The notes beneath the pieces were generated by a model. That model did not search any database and was not told the origin of the DNA. It worked only from the letters and a program-made list of their open reading frames with translations. This document shows, in pieces, positions 51,327 to 60,228 of a stretch of 64,000 nt of DNA (position 1 is its first letter; every line of letters begins with the position of its first letter). The DNA comes from Varibaculum cambriense (GTDB lineage Bacteria > Actinomycetota > Actinomycetes > Actinomycetales > Actinomycetaceae), in assembly GCF_022133705.1 (NCBI RefSeq), contig NZ_JAKNHJ010000001.1, positions 124,001-188,000 of the forward strand, read 5' to 3'. The translations under genes were made by a program, and so were the position numbers.

Positions 51327-52664
51327 ATGACAGATAGCAGCCGTTTTATAATCCCCGGTCCTGCCTACGAGGATACCCAGGCAGAGGTGCTGCTCTACGC
51401 CTTTTCGGGGGCAATCGATTCCGGTGATATTGGCGGAATGATTATTGAGCAGCTATTGCATGCCCTTCCGCATGAAGAAGTTGCGCGTTTTTCCCTAGAG
51501 ACGGTACTGGATTACCGGGCGCGGCGTCCTCGAATAACCATTGAAAACTGGATGATGACCGATATGCGTTACCCCAGTTGCACCCTGGAGCGGATTACTG
51601 ATTATTCCGGACGTCAGATTTTGTTACTGCGCGGACTAGAACCTGACATTAACTGGGAAGATTTTTCCCTGGCTATTTTCGAGGTTTGTCAAAAGATGGG
51701 GGTAAAACAGGCAGTTGATCTGATGGGGATAGCTGCCAATATTCCCCACACCCGGATCCCCTTCATTAACCAGACTTCTCCCAATCCGGATATTTTGCCT
51801 CCGCAAACTGAGATGCCAGGTACTTTCATTATCACTGCCTCTTTTGGGCAGTACCTGCAGATGCTATTCCAGATGATTTCCGTGCAAGCACGAGGAATCG
51901 TAGTGGGGGTTCCTTATTACTTGGCAGACGGGCAATATCCGCCGGGGGCAGTTAGCGCGATCCAATATCTTTCTGAGACTCTCAATCTGGATTTACCGAT
52001 GGGAGATTTGGAAGCAGCCAGTACCCAAATGATCAAAGAGATCAGTGCGCAGCTCGAAGAAAACCCCGAAGCTAAAGAACTGATTGAAAAAATGGAGCAG
52101 CACTACGACGAGGCGCTAACCCAACCCTGGGGAGAGCTGCATCCGAAGTCTTTAGCCGAATCAGTGGATTCCCGGTCGGGAGAGGCGATTGCAGAGCGCA
52201 TTGAAAAGTTCTTGGCGCAAGTAAATCCTCAGGACGCCCCCGAAGAAGCCGCGGAGGGACTCTTGGCGGGAAGGGATGATTTGCTGGCGCACCTGGCACG
52301 AAAAGTTGCCTCCCGCCAGCTGGGAAATACTAATATGCAGCCCCCGGAACAGGTATTTAAGGCCGTTGGAGGCCGATCCGGACAGTCCTTTTCGCCCACG
52401 AAGGAATCTCAGCCTGGGAATGCAGGAGAAGTTAAATCCCCCACGGCGGGCGTTAAAGGCAAGACGGTTGCACCAGGTAGTGCCCCGCAGGGTAGGCATT
52501 TTCCGCCGCGCCGCTCCCATTTGCAGCGTAAACAAGCTGAAAACAAGTCCGGTGGCTCCGGTCCAGCTACCCCAGCTCCGCCACCTCCTCCCCGTAGTCA
52601 GGAAGAATCTCTAACAGACCAGCATCGCAGCTTAGAAGATAACGGGGATAGCGGGAAGAACTGA
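51327..52664 (+). CDS. PAC2 family protein (proteasome assembly chaperone fold)
   Basis: 445 residues. Residues 20-270 match the PAC2 family: VLLYAFSGAIDSGDIGGMIIEQLL, then ITDYSGRQILLLRGLEPDINW and VGVPYYLADGQYPPGAV. A helical part follows to about 340, then a low-complexity tail rich in Pro, Ser and Lys. Actinobacterial PAC2 proteins are of unknown function despite the eukaryotic name. GGAGGG before the ATG. Three bases before dinB, so cotranscribed. Divergent from helD. Confidence 0.86.
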   Translation: MTDSSRFIIPGPAYEDTQAEVLLYAFSGAIDSGDIGGMIIEQLLHALPHEEVARFSLETVLDYRARRPRITIENWMMTDMRYPSCTLERITDYSGRQILLLRGLEPDINWEDFSLAIFEVCQKMGVKQAVDLMGIAANIPHTRIPFINQTSPNPDILPPQTEMPGTFIITASFGQYLQMLFQMISVQARGIVVGVPYYLADGQYPPGAVSAIQYLSETLNLDLPMGDLEAASTQMIKEISAQLEENPEAKELIEKMEQHYDEALTQPWGELHPKSLAESVDSRSGEAIAERIEKFLAQVNPQDAPEEAAEGLLAGRDDLLAHLARKVASRQLGNTNMQPPEQVFKAVGGRSGQSFSPTKESQPGNAGEVKSPTAGVKGKTVAPGSAPQGRHFPPRRSHLQRKQAENKSGGSGPATPAPPPPPRSQEESLTDQHRSLEDNGDSGKN

Positions 52665-52667
52665 CCG

Positions 52668-53921
52668 GTGAGTAAAGCTCCACAGTCTGCCGCCGCCAAA
52701 AAAGATTGGGGCAGCGATGATAGCGGAACCAATATTCTGCATGTCGACATGGATGCTTTTTTCGTGGAAGCCGAGATTCTGCGCGACCCTACCTTACGGG
52801 GCAAACCGGTAATCGTAGGAGGCAAAAGCAATCGCGGAGTGGTTTCTTCGGCTTCCTATGAAGCCAGGGCACACGGTGTACACGCGGCGATGCCAGTTTC
52901 TCAGGCCAAGCGAATGTGTCCCCAAGCGATAGTGGTCGCCTCCGGGCATGGCTACTACTCGCAGCTGTCTAAGAAAGTCATGAGAATTCTAGGGGAAATC
53001 ACCCCGGTGATGGAACAAATATCGATTGACGAGGCTTTCTTAGAGGTCTCCGGAGCGCGCCGGAGACTGGGAACCCCTTTAGAGATAGCTCACCTGCTAC
53101 GTAAACGGATCCGAGAAGAACTTTCTTTACCGGCCTCGATAGGAATCGGGGCCAATAAATTAGTCGCTAAAATCGCCTCTGCCCATGCCAAACCAGACGG
53201 GGTGCTACTGATACCCGCGGACAAAACCAGGGATTTTTTGCAGATTTTGCCAGTGGGTGCCATCCCGGGGATCGGAGCCGCAGCAGGCGCCAAACTTGAG
53301 CGCAAGGGAATTGAAACCGTCGGGCAAATGACCACTTTAAGCATTTCCCAATTGAATTCCCTATTTGGGAAAGCCTTGGGAGTGCGCCTTTATCAATTAT
53401 GTCGGGGGCAAGATTCGCGCCGAGTAGGCGCCGGGAGCAAAGAAAAATCCATCGGAACCGAGATTACTTTCACGCTCGATGTCCATTCGCGAGAAACTAT
53501 TGCGGCAACTTTACTGGATCAAGCGCACCAATGCGCGGCACGGCTACGCGCCAATGATCTTTTAGCTGGCAATGTCACTATTAAAATACGAGCCGCCGAT
53601 TTTCGTACCTGGACTCGTTCCCACACTCTGAGCCAGCCCACCGACGTTGCGCGCGAGATTGCGCGTCAAGCTTTGGAGTTGTTTGCGAAAGAGCATATGC
53701 CAAAGGGAGGAATTCGTCTGGTAGGAGTCACTACCAAAGAATTAATCTCTGCCACTTCGGGGGTGCAGCTAGCGTGGGGGAGTGATAGTCGCGGACGCGC
53801 CACGGAAATAGCGATGGATAGGATTCACCAGAAATTTGGTACTACTTCCCTGCGTCCGGCTACGCTAGTTACGCCCGGGAAGAACTCTGGGGCGCCAAGT
53901 TATGAAACTGAATCTGACTGA
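52668..53921 (+). CDS. dinB: DNA polymerase IV
   Basis: Y-family translesion polymerase, 417 residues. Catalytic motif HVDMDAFFVEAE near residue 25, SYEARAHGVHAAMP, and SIDEAFLEVSG near 125 with the catalytic Asp-Glu. Two HhH motifs follow (PVGAIPGIGAAAGAKLERKGI), then the little-finger domain from about 255. GTG start three bases after the PAC2 gene; its ribosome-binding site would lie at the end of that gene. No SOS box is seen in front of it. Confidence 0.94.
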   Translation: MSKAPQSAAAKKDWGSDDSGTNILHVDMDAFFVEAEILRDPTLRGKPVIVGGKSNRGVVSSASYEARAHGVHAAMPVSQAKRMCPQAIVVASGHGYYSQLSKKVMRILGEITPVMEQISIDEAFLEVSGARRRLGTPLEIAHLLRKRIREELSLPASIGIGANKLVAKIASAHAKPDGVLLIPADKTRDFLQILPVGAIPGIGAAAGAKLERKGIETVGQMTTLSISQLNSLFGKALGVRLYQLCRGQDSRRVGAGSKEKSIGTEITFTLDVHSRETIAATLLDQAHQCAARLRANDLLAGNVTIKIRAADFRTWTRSHTLSQPTDVAREIARQALELFAKEHMPKGGIRLVGVTTKELISATSGVQLAWGSDSRGRATEIAMDRIHQKFGTTSLRPATLVTPGKNSGAPSYETESD

Positions 53922-53977
53922 ACTAGGTTTTTGTTTTATGCTGGAAGAAGCATTTACGCGGAAAGGAGAGAACTACC

Positions 53978-54400
53978 GTGGGACTATCTGAACAAGAAAA
54001 ACAGATTCTCGCAGATATGGAACGCCAATTCTCTGATGTCCGCGTGGCTGAAGCTCCGGTTGCTAAAAGCGCTGGGTCAGAAAAGTCGCAAAAATTGAAC
54101 TTTTCGCCCAAGCTGGTCGCCACGATGACGCTACTAGTCCTGATGGGGATTGCGCTGCTGGTCGTGGGGATTTCAGTATGGACAATCTCTAAGTTTTTAG
54201 CGATAGTCGTAGCGGTCGCCGGGTTCATAGTGGTGCTTTTTGCTGTGACCTTACCGATGAATTCGCGGTTTTCAAGCTTCGGAGTAAATCCCAATAAAAC
54301 TGCAACTAATAACCGGTCTGCGGCAAATATCCCGGGCTCGAAGCGCTCTTTTAAGCAGCGTCAGGAAGAGAAATGGGATCGCCGCAATGGTGAACGTTAG
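53978..54400 (+). CDS. DUF3040 membrane protein
   Basis: 140 residues, GTG start behind AAAGGAGAG. MGLSEQEKQILADMERQF is the DUF3040 N-terminus, common in Actinobacteria next to the division cluster. Two adjacent membrane helices at about 48-68 and 70-90 with a very short link, then a basic C-terminal tail (KQRQEEKWDRRNGER). No function known; the site just before mraZ is conserved in the phylum. Confidence 0.85.
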   Translation: MGLSEQEKQILADMERQFSDVRVAEAPVAKSAGSEKSQKLNFSPKLVATMTLLVLMGIALLVVGISVWTISKFLAIVVAVAGFIVVLFAVTLPMNSRFSSFGVNPNKTATNNRSAANIPGSKRSFKQRQEEKWDRRNGER

Positions 54401-54739
54401 TTAGCTAAGCTTTCACTCTTATTTAAATCTTGCAATTATTTTGTTTAAAAACTTCTGGGACGCTTATTGATATTTCCGCGCCCCTTTGGGCAATGGACGG
54501 TTGCCGCCCTTGCTGCGACCGATAGGTTTTCTCTTTTCTGATATTTAAGTATCAGCTCTCGTACTTCCGGTTACAAAAACCAGAATTAGATTTTTTACTC
54601 CACTTTGATTTGGCAGTAATCCGCGCAGGTAAAACTGGAAATTGTTGCCATTATGTTTCTAGAAACACCACTATTGCGCGCCAAAGTGGAGAAAAATGGG
54701 GTAAAGTGGAGCTATCTGGTTGGAAAGGAGGTAGCGCCC
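54401..54739 (+). other. 339-bp region upstream of mraZ
   Basis: No gene. It is more A/T-rich than its flanks and holds the division-cluster promoter region and the MraZ operator at its right end. A palindrome CTGATA-TTTAAG-TATCAG (54538-54555) and AT-rich stretches (54411-54455) stand out. Promoter boxes could not be fixed with confidence. Confidence 0.5.
54687..54721 (+). promoter_or_regulatory. MraZ operator: four TGGNN repeats, 10-bp period
   Basis: TGGAG at 54687, TGGGG at 54697, TGGAG at 54707 and TGGTT at 54717, each exactly ten bases apart with five-base spacers. This is the direct-repeat pattern known to be bound by MraZ (TGGGN repeats). It ends 18 bases before the mraZ ATG, so it overlaps the promoter or leader, indicating autoregulation. 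Confidence 0.88.
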
Positions 54740-55171
54740 ATGTTTTTAGGTTCCTATGAACCCAAAATGGACGATAAAGGACGCTTGATTCTTCCAGCCA
54801 AATTCCGGGATCAATTAGCGGGTGGATTAGTAATCACTCGAGGTCAAGATCGTTGTCTCTATGTTTTTCCGGTAGCCGAGTTTGAACGGATGTACCAGGA
54901 ACTACGCCGGGCTCCACTTTCCTCCCGTCAAGGTCGCGACTACGTTAGGGTCATGCTTTCCGGTGCTTCTGATGAAATCCCGGATAAACAAGGCCGGATC
55001 GTGATTCCACCCCAATTGCGCGCCTATGCAGATCTAGGTAAGCAGCTAGCGGTAATCGGCGCCGGATCGCGAGTGGAAATCTGGAACGGCCAAGCTTGGA
55101 ACCAATATTTAACCGAGCAGGAAGAAGCCTTCGCCCAAACCGGAGAGGAAGTGATTCCTGGAATGTTCTAA
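54740..55171 (+). CDS. mraZ: transcriptional regulator MraZ
   Basis: AbrB-like regulator of the division and wall cluster. From ATG 54740 (AAGGAGG eight bases upstream) it has 143 residues with two MraZ repeats, [14 protein letters not shown] (about 10-23) and [16 protein letters not shown] (about 85-100). A longer frame from 54653 would place the operator inside the gene and is rejected. First gene of the cluster that continues to the window edge. Confidence 0.94.
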   Translation: MFLGSYEPKMDDKGRLILPAKFRDQLAGGLVITRGQDRCLYVFPVAEFERMYQELRRAPLSSRQGRDYVRVMLSGASDEIPDKQGRIVIPPQLRAYADLGKQLAVIGAGSRVEIWNGQAWNQYLTEQEEAFAQTGEEVIPGMF

Positions 55172-55292
55172 CTTGGAGAACCCGGCCTCTTCCCGAATGC
55201 TCTGATGCCTCTTCCCCGGTAGCAGATCGTCGGGGAGAGCCCTGGTTTTCCAAAATTTTTTTCCCACCTGTCCCAACTTCCAAAAGGAAACC

Positions 55293-56288
55293 ATGTTCCC
55301 AAACACTGTTTTTACTCATCAGCCGGTGCTAGCTGCACGCTGCATCGAGCTTTTGGGGCAGGGGATTGAGCGAGCGGGAAAACAAGGACGCGCCCTGGTA
55401 ATCGATGGCACTTTGGGGCTAGGAGGGCATAGCGAGCTTATTTTGCAGACCTACCCACAGGTGCATTTGATCGGGATTGACCGGGACAAACAGGCGCTCG
55501 CGAGAGCCAGTAGGCGGCTGGGTGAATACTCTTGCCGGTTTACAGCGGTACATGCAACCTACGATGCGATTGGGCAAGTGGCGGCGGCATATCATGACGA
55601 AGATTATCCCTTAGGTGGCATATTGATGGATCTAGGAGTTTCTTCGCTGCAGCTCGATGACACGGCGCGTGGTTTTAGCTACGCCCGAGATACCGATCTT
55701 GATATGCGCATGGATCAAAGCAGCGGTAAAACTGCGGCCGACTTGTTGGCAGAGCTCTCCGACGTGGAGCTTACAAAAATTTTGCGCGAGGCCGGAGAAG
55801 AAAAGTTCGCTGCTCGCATTGCCCGGGAAATAGTAAAGACCCGAGAGAAAACTCCCGTTACTTCCTCTGCGCAGTTAGTAGAGATAGTTCGGGACGCTAT
55901 TCCCGCTCCGGCGCGTCGCACCGGGGGTAACCCTGCCAAGAGAACCTTCCAGGCATTGCGGATAGCAGTAAATCAAGAGTTAAGTATCCTCAAACGAACG
56001 ATCCCTGCCGCTCTGGAAAGCCTGGCACCCGGTGGGGTGATGGTGGTGGAAGCTTACCAATCCCTAGAAGACCGGATAGTTAAACAGGCATTTTCGCAGG
56101 TATCGAAAGCAGCGACCCCAGAGGGGATTCCGGTAGCAGAGCCAATAGCTTTCCAGTTGCTCATTAATGGAGCCGAAAAAGCCGGAGAAACCGAAATATC
56201 CAATAATCCTCGTGCCGCATCGGTGCGGTTACGGGCGATTACCAAGTTAAGTGAGCCCGCAGAAAGGACCCGAGAGTACCATGTCTAA
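55293..56288 (+). CDS. rsmH: 16S rRNA (cytosine1402-N4)-methyltransferase
   Basis: Methylates C1402 of 16S rRNA in the P-site region. 331 residues. HQPVLAARCIELL opens; SAM motif VIDGTLGLGGHSELIL near residue 35, then IGIDRDKQALARA, ILMDLGVSSLQLDDTARGFSY near 110, and AFQALRIAVNQEL near 235. Second gene of the division cluster; 121 bases separate it from mraZ. It overlaps the FtsL-like gene by eight bases. Confidence 0.95.
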   Translation: MFPNTVFTHQPVLAARCIELLGQGIERAGKQGRALVIDGTLGLGGHSELILQTYPQVHLIGIDRDKQALARASRRLGEYSCRFTAVHATYDAIGQVAAAYHDEDYPLGGILMDLGVSSLQLDDTARGFSYARDTDLDMRMDQSSGKTAADLLAELSDVELTKILREAGEEKFAARIAREIVKTREKTPVTSSAQLVEIVRDAIPAPARRTGGNPAKRTFQALRIAVNQELSILKRTIPAALESLAPGGVMVVEAYQSLEDRIVKQAFSQVSKAATPEGIPVAEPIAFQLLINGAEKAGETEISNNPRAASVRLRAITKLSEPAERTREYHV

Positions 56289-56703
56289 TTCCGCCGCCCT
56301 CAGACAGACATCGCCCACTCGGCGTCGGCCGGTTCGCGCCGGAAATACGACTCGCTTACGAGTCGTCGGCGAGGAGCAGACACTTAAAAAACGCTCCCCC
56401 CTGATGGCAAAAATTGTGGCTGCTGCACTAGTTTTAGTCGCCCTAATTGTTTCCCCAATGCTAATCAATACCCAATTGGCGGTTATTTCTTACCAGATTC
56501 ATGACGACCAGGTGGAACTAGCGCAAATACAAGAAGATAACCAACGGGTTCAGTCCCAGGTCAATTTAAAGTCTAGTCCCGAGAAAGTGCGTAAAGCTGC
56601 CCTGGATGCCGGGTATGTCCCGGCAGGAGAGACCGGATACGTTACCCTAAAAACAAGCAAGATCGAAGGAGGAACTCCTCCAGTTCCGGTAGCTAAGGAA
56701 TAA
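56281..56703 (+). CDS. FtsL-like cell-division protein
   Basis: 140 residues, bitopic: a basic N-terminal cytoplasmic tail (about 40 residues), one membrane helix about 42-65 (MAKIVAAALVLVALIVSPMLI), and an external coiled coil (QIHDDQVELAQIQEDNQRVQSQV). That shape and the position between rsmH and ftsI identify it as FtsL-like, partner of FtsQ/FtsB in septal wall synthesis; actinobacterial FtsL sequences diverge strongly. The ATG 56281 overlaps the rsmH stop, suggesting coupling. Confidence 0.8.
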   Translation: MSNSAALRQTSPTRRRPVRAGNTTRLRVVGEEQTLKKRSPLMAKIVAAALVLVALIVSPMLINTQLAVISYQIHDDQVELAQIQEDNQRVQSQVNLKSSPEKVRKAALDAGYVPAGETGYVTLKTSKIEGGTPPVPVAKE

Positions 56704-56712
56704 TAGGCATCT

Positions 56713-58659
56713 ATGGTGGGGAAGAAGCGAAGGTATTCGCCGGGAGAAAACGCTTCTTCGCTAAAACAGGAAACTCTTTCTAACCAGAAAGATTCTCGAA
56801 AGCGAGCGGGGAGAGACTTCATTTCTAAGGAGAGCGTAAACAGCCGGGGAGCAAATAAGGTAGCCGGCAAGCGCGGGAGGCTGCTACTGGTGGTAGTCGC
56901 CTTTCTACTGGTGCTGTGTAGCGCGAGGTTATTCGATCTACAGGTAGTGCAAGCCCCCGCTCTTGCGGACGAGGCCAGGCAGGCACGCACTGTTTCCGCG
57001 GAAATCGTTTCCAAGCGAGGAGACATTGTAGATAGGAAAGGGACGGTGCTCGCTACCTCGATAGAGGTTTATAACGTGTCTGTTAACCAGATATTGGTCA
57101 AAGATTATGTACATCATGAGATCGTTTCCCCTGACGGCAAGATAGTTACTGATAAGACTAAACTTCGCGACCCTCGTAATCAGAAGAAAGTAATAGGCAC
57201 CGGCGCTGCTGAAGCCGCTCGGCAATTGGCGCCAATTCTGGAGATGAACCCGGCTGTACTCGGGGGGAAAATGGTGGGAAGCAGAGGCTTCGTCTACCTT
57301 GCTAAAAATGTTAGTGCCGAGAAATGGCGGAAGATCCGAAAACTAAAAATCGATGGTATCGATGGAGAACTGCGTTACCAACGGCAATATCCCAATGGCG
57401 CCACTGCCTCCTCGATTTTAGGTTTTACCGATTTTGAACAAGTTGGGCAAGCCGGTATTGAGGCCACACAAAATAAACAGCTGGCAGGAGTTCCGGGCAA
57501 GCGGGTGGCAGAGATATCTCCTTCCGGGCAAGTAATCCCGGGGGGAGCCGATGTTATAAAGGCAGCTACACCAGGCAAAACTGTCCGCTTAACGATTGAT
57601 GCGGATCTGCAGAACACTGCGGAAAGTTTGGTAAATAAACAGGTTGCAGATTTTGGGGCAGCTTGGGGAACCGCGATCGTGCAGCGGGTAGGCACCGGTC
57701 AGATTTTAGCTTTGGCAGACTCTGGTAACGAACCCCCCGAGCAAGTCCGCAAGCGAACCTCGGGAACCACGGGATCGCGGGCGGTGCAATACACTTACGA
57801 ACCGGGATCTAGCGGCAAACTGGTAACTTTTGCTACTGCCTTGGAACAAAAGAAAATCACCCCATTAACCCCGGTGAACTCGTCAGATAAGATTACTATC
57901 GCCGGTCAGTCGTTTAGAGATTCCCATTCCCACTCCACCAAGAGATTAACTGCCTCCGGGGTATTGGCCGAATCTTCTAACACCGGAACAGTTCAAATTG
58001 GACAAATGGTTACTGATCAGCAGCGATATCAAATGATGAAAGCGTTGGGATTGGGGCAAAAAACGGGCATTGAAATGCCGGGTGAGTCAGCAGGAATAAT
58101 TGGTAGCCCGAAGAGTTGGGATGCCCGTCAGCGGATGACCACTATGTTTGGTCAGGGGATGGCTTGTACGCCGCTACAAATGTCGGCGCTGATTTCTACT
58201 ATCGCTAACCATGGGGTGTATGTTGCCCCGCGGATGATTTCCGAATATGAAGATTCCCAGGGAATTCCCGAAAAGGCAAAAGTTCCGGCAGCTGCGCAAA
58301 AGTTAGATCAGAACGCAGCAGCCACTTTGGTGCGGATGATGGAGTCGGTAACCAGTGATGAAGGAACTGCAAAGAAAGCACAGATTCCTGGTTATCGAAG
58401 CGCTGGTAAAACTGGTACCAGTGAAATTATTTCTGGCGGGGGAGGTTCGCGGGGGGTAGTTGCCTCTTTTATTGGTTTAGCACCCGCGGAGAATCCGGAG
58501 ATCGCAGTGTCAGTAATTATCTACCAGCCAAAATCAGGAATTTATGGCGGGGTAGTAGCCGGACCAGTATTTTCGCAGGTAGCGGCGCAGGCGTTAACCT
58601 TGCTGGATGTTCCGCCTTCCAGCACCAAGCCGCAGCTTTATCCGATTGAAGCTCACTAG
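56713..58659 (+). CDS. ftsI: peptidoglycan transpeptidase FtsI (PBP3-type)
   Basis: Septal class B penicillin-binding protein, 648 residues. A basic cytoplasmic tail of about 55 residues, one membrane helix (LLLVVVAFLLVLCSARLF), the PBP dimerisation domain (KRGDIVDRKGTVLA) and the transpeptidase domain. Catalytic motifs: EPGSSGKL (SxxK), AESSNTGT (SxN) and SAGKTGTSE (KTG). Nine bases after the FtsL-like gene. The tail and linker are longer than in E. coli. Confidence 0.94.
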   Translation: MVGKKRRYSPGENASSLKQETLSNQKDSRKRAGRDFISKESVNSRGANKVAGKRGRLLLVVVAFLLVLCSARLFDLQVVQAPALADEARQARTVSAEIVSKRGDIVDRKGTVLATSIEVYNVSVNQILVKDYVHHEIVSPDGKIVTDKTKLRDPRNQKKVIGTGAAEAARQLAPILEMNPAVLGGKMVGSRGFVYLAKNVSAEKWRKIRKLKIDGIDGELRYQRQYPNGATASSILGFTDFEQVGQAGIEATQNKQLAGVPGKRVAEISPSGQVIPGGADVIKAATPGKTVRLTIDADLQNTAESLVNKQVADFGAAWGTAIVQRVGTGQILALADSGNEPPEQVRKRTSGTTGSRAVQYTYEPGSSGKLVTFATALEQKKITPLTPVNSSDKITIAGQSFRDSHSHSTKRLTASGVLAESSNTGTVQIGQMVTDQQRYQMMKALGLGQKTGIEMPGESAGIIGSPKSWDARQRMTTMFGQGMACTPLQMSALISTIANHGVYVAPRMISEYEDSQGIPEKAKVPAAAQKLDQNAAATLVRMMESVTSDEGTAKKAQIPGYRSAGKTGTSEIISGGGGSRGVVASFIGLAPAENPEIAVSVIIYQPKSGIYGGVVAGPVFSQVAAQALTLLDVPPSSTKPQLYPIEAH

Positions 58660-58698
58660 CTATCCTTAGAAAGAGAACTTTTTAATAGGAGCGGACAA

Positions 58699-60228
58699 AT
58701 GTGGACACTAGGTTGGATTGCTGAAGCCCTCAACCGGACGTGCAAAAATTCAGACACTATTATCGCCGGGCGGGTAGTTACTGATTCTCGTGAGGTTACG
58801 CCAGGAGATTTATATGTAGCCCGCGTCGGGGAAAACTCTGATGGACATAACTACCTGGAAAACGCCTGGCGGGCAGGGGCAGCTGCTGCCTTAGTAGAAC
58901 GGCAAGAACCTGCTGAGCAGGTAGGTATTCCCTATGTACAAGTTACGGAAGCCACCCGCGCCCTCGGATGGTTAGCTCACTGCCATTTAGCGGCTTTACG
59001 GCGCAAAGGCCACGGAAAAAGACCAGTTTGTATCGGGATCACCGGGTCAGCCGGTAAAACTACCACCAAAGATTTATTAGCCAGCCTGCTGCAGCTACAA
59101 GGTCAGGTAATAGCACCTGAGAAGTCCTACAACAATGAGGTCGGGGTGCCCTTAACCATTTTGCGCGCTGATGAAACTACAGATTTTTTGGTTCTGGAAA
59201 TGGGAGCTTCCGGACCGGGACATCTGGCGCTGCTAACTGAAATTGCCCCTTTGGATATGGCGATTGAGCTGATGGTAGGCCATGCGCATTTGGGCGGATT
59301 CGGCAGCATTGAGGGACTTGCGCAAGCCAAAGCAGAACTTCTTTGGGGCTTAAGAAACTATGAAGGCAAGCGCTATTGGCCATTAAGTGCGCCAGCGCAG
59401 CAAGCCCGGCAAGTTTTTCAGCAAGATGGTTATCGCGAGGAGGAATCCGCGCAAAAGGCTACTCCCTCACTAGCCATCTTGAACTGCGGGGATGAAAAGG
59501 TACGTCAAATGGCTTCCGGAGCGCAGATTCGCTACTTCGGAGAACTTAAACCAGAGGGAACCAGGCAAGAAACTGAGGTCAAGGGAGTTTACGCCTCCCA
59601 AGTCACAGTAGGTGGTGATGGCCGACCCACATTCTGGATGACCCGCGGGTCAGAAACTCTCAAAGTGAAGTTAGGACTGGTAGGACGGCATAACGTGGCT
59701 AACGCCTTGGCGGCAGTTACCGCTGCCACCGAGTTGGGGGTAAGCCTTGCCCAGGCTGCGCGCGTCCTCGAGAATGCCCGTCCCTTGTCGCAGCACCGCC
59801 TAGACGTGCGGGAAATCGAATCTGAGATTACGGTGATCGATGATTCCTATAACGCTAACTTGGATTCGATGCGTTCGGGGATCACCACCTTAAAGACCCT
59901 GGCGCAAGCTAAAGGAAGAGGGCGAGCAGTGGCCGTCCTGGGAGAAATGTTGGAGCTGGGAGCAGATTCCGAGACTCACCACCGCCTGGTGGGTAAGGCC
60001 TGTATCGAAGCGGGAATAGAGGTAGTTGTTACGGTGGGGCAACAAGCCACCCCGATTTACCAGACTGTTTTAGACCACGCCGAAGCTCAACACTGTGAAA
60101 ACGCCGAGGAGGCACTTAGAGTGGTTAGGCAGGTTCTAGCTCCCGGCGATACGGTATTAGTTAAGGGCTCAAACGGATCTGGGGTCTGGAGAATTGCAGA
60201 AGCCTTAACAGGAGGTAGCGACAGCTAA
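58699..60228 (+). CDS. murF: UDP-MurNAc-pentapeptide synthetase MurF
   Basis: Adds D-Ala-D-Ala to the UDP-MurNAc-tripeptide. 509 residues, N-terminal Mur_ligase fold with VTDSREVTPGDLYVARVGENSDGHNY, ATP motif GITGSAGKTTTKDLLASLL near residue 115, ASGPGHLALLTEIAPL, and C-terminal DDSYNANLDSMRSGI near 380. ATG behind TAGGAGCG. It follows ftsI directly where most clusters have murE in between; overlaps mraY by one base. Confidence 0.95.
   Translation: MWTLGWIAEALNRTCKNSDTIIAGRVVTDSREVTPGDLYVARVGENSDGHNYLENAWRAGAAAALVERQEPAEQVGIPYVQVTEATRALGWLAHCHLAALRRKGHGKRPVCIGITGSAGKTTTKDLLASLLQLQGQVIAPEKSYNNEVGVPLTILRADETTDFLVLEMGASGPGHLALLTEIAPLDMAIELMVGHAHLGGFGSIEGLAQAKAELLWGLRNYEGKRYWPLSAPAQQARQVFQQDGYREEESAQKATPSLAILNCGDEKVRQMASGAQIRYFGELKPEGTRQETEVKGVYASQVTVGGDGRPTFWMTRGSETLKVKLGLVGRHNVANALAAVTAATELGVSLAQAARVLENARPLSQHRLDVREIESEITVIDDSYNANLDSMRSGITTLKTLAQAKGRGRAVAVLGEMLELGADSETHHRLVGKACIEAGIEVVVTVGQQATPIYQTVLDHAEAQHCENAEEALRVVRQVLAPGDTVLVKGSNGSGVWRIAEALTGGSDS

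Noticed and set aside
54653-54739. Longer N-terminus for MraZ
   Set aside because: It has no family support, would place the TGG operator inside the coding region, and the ATG at 54740 has a strong AAGGAGG.
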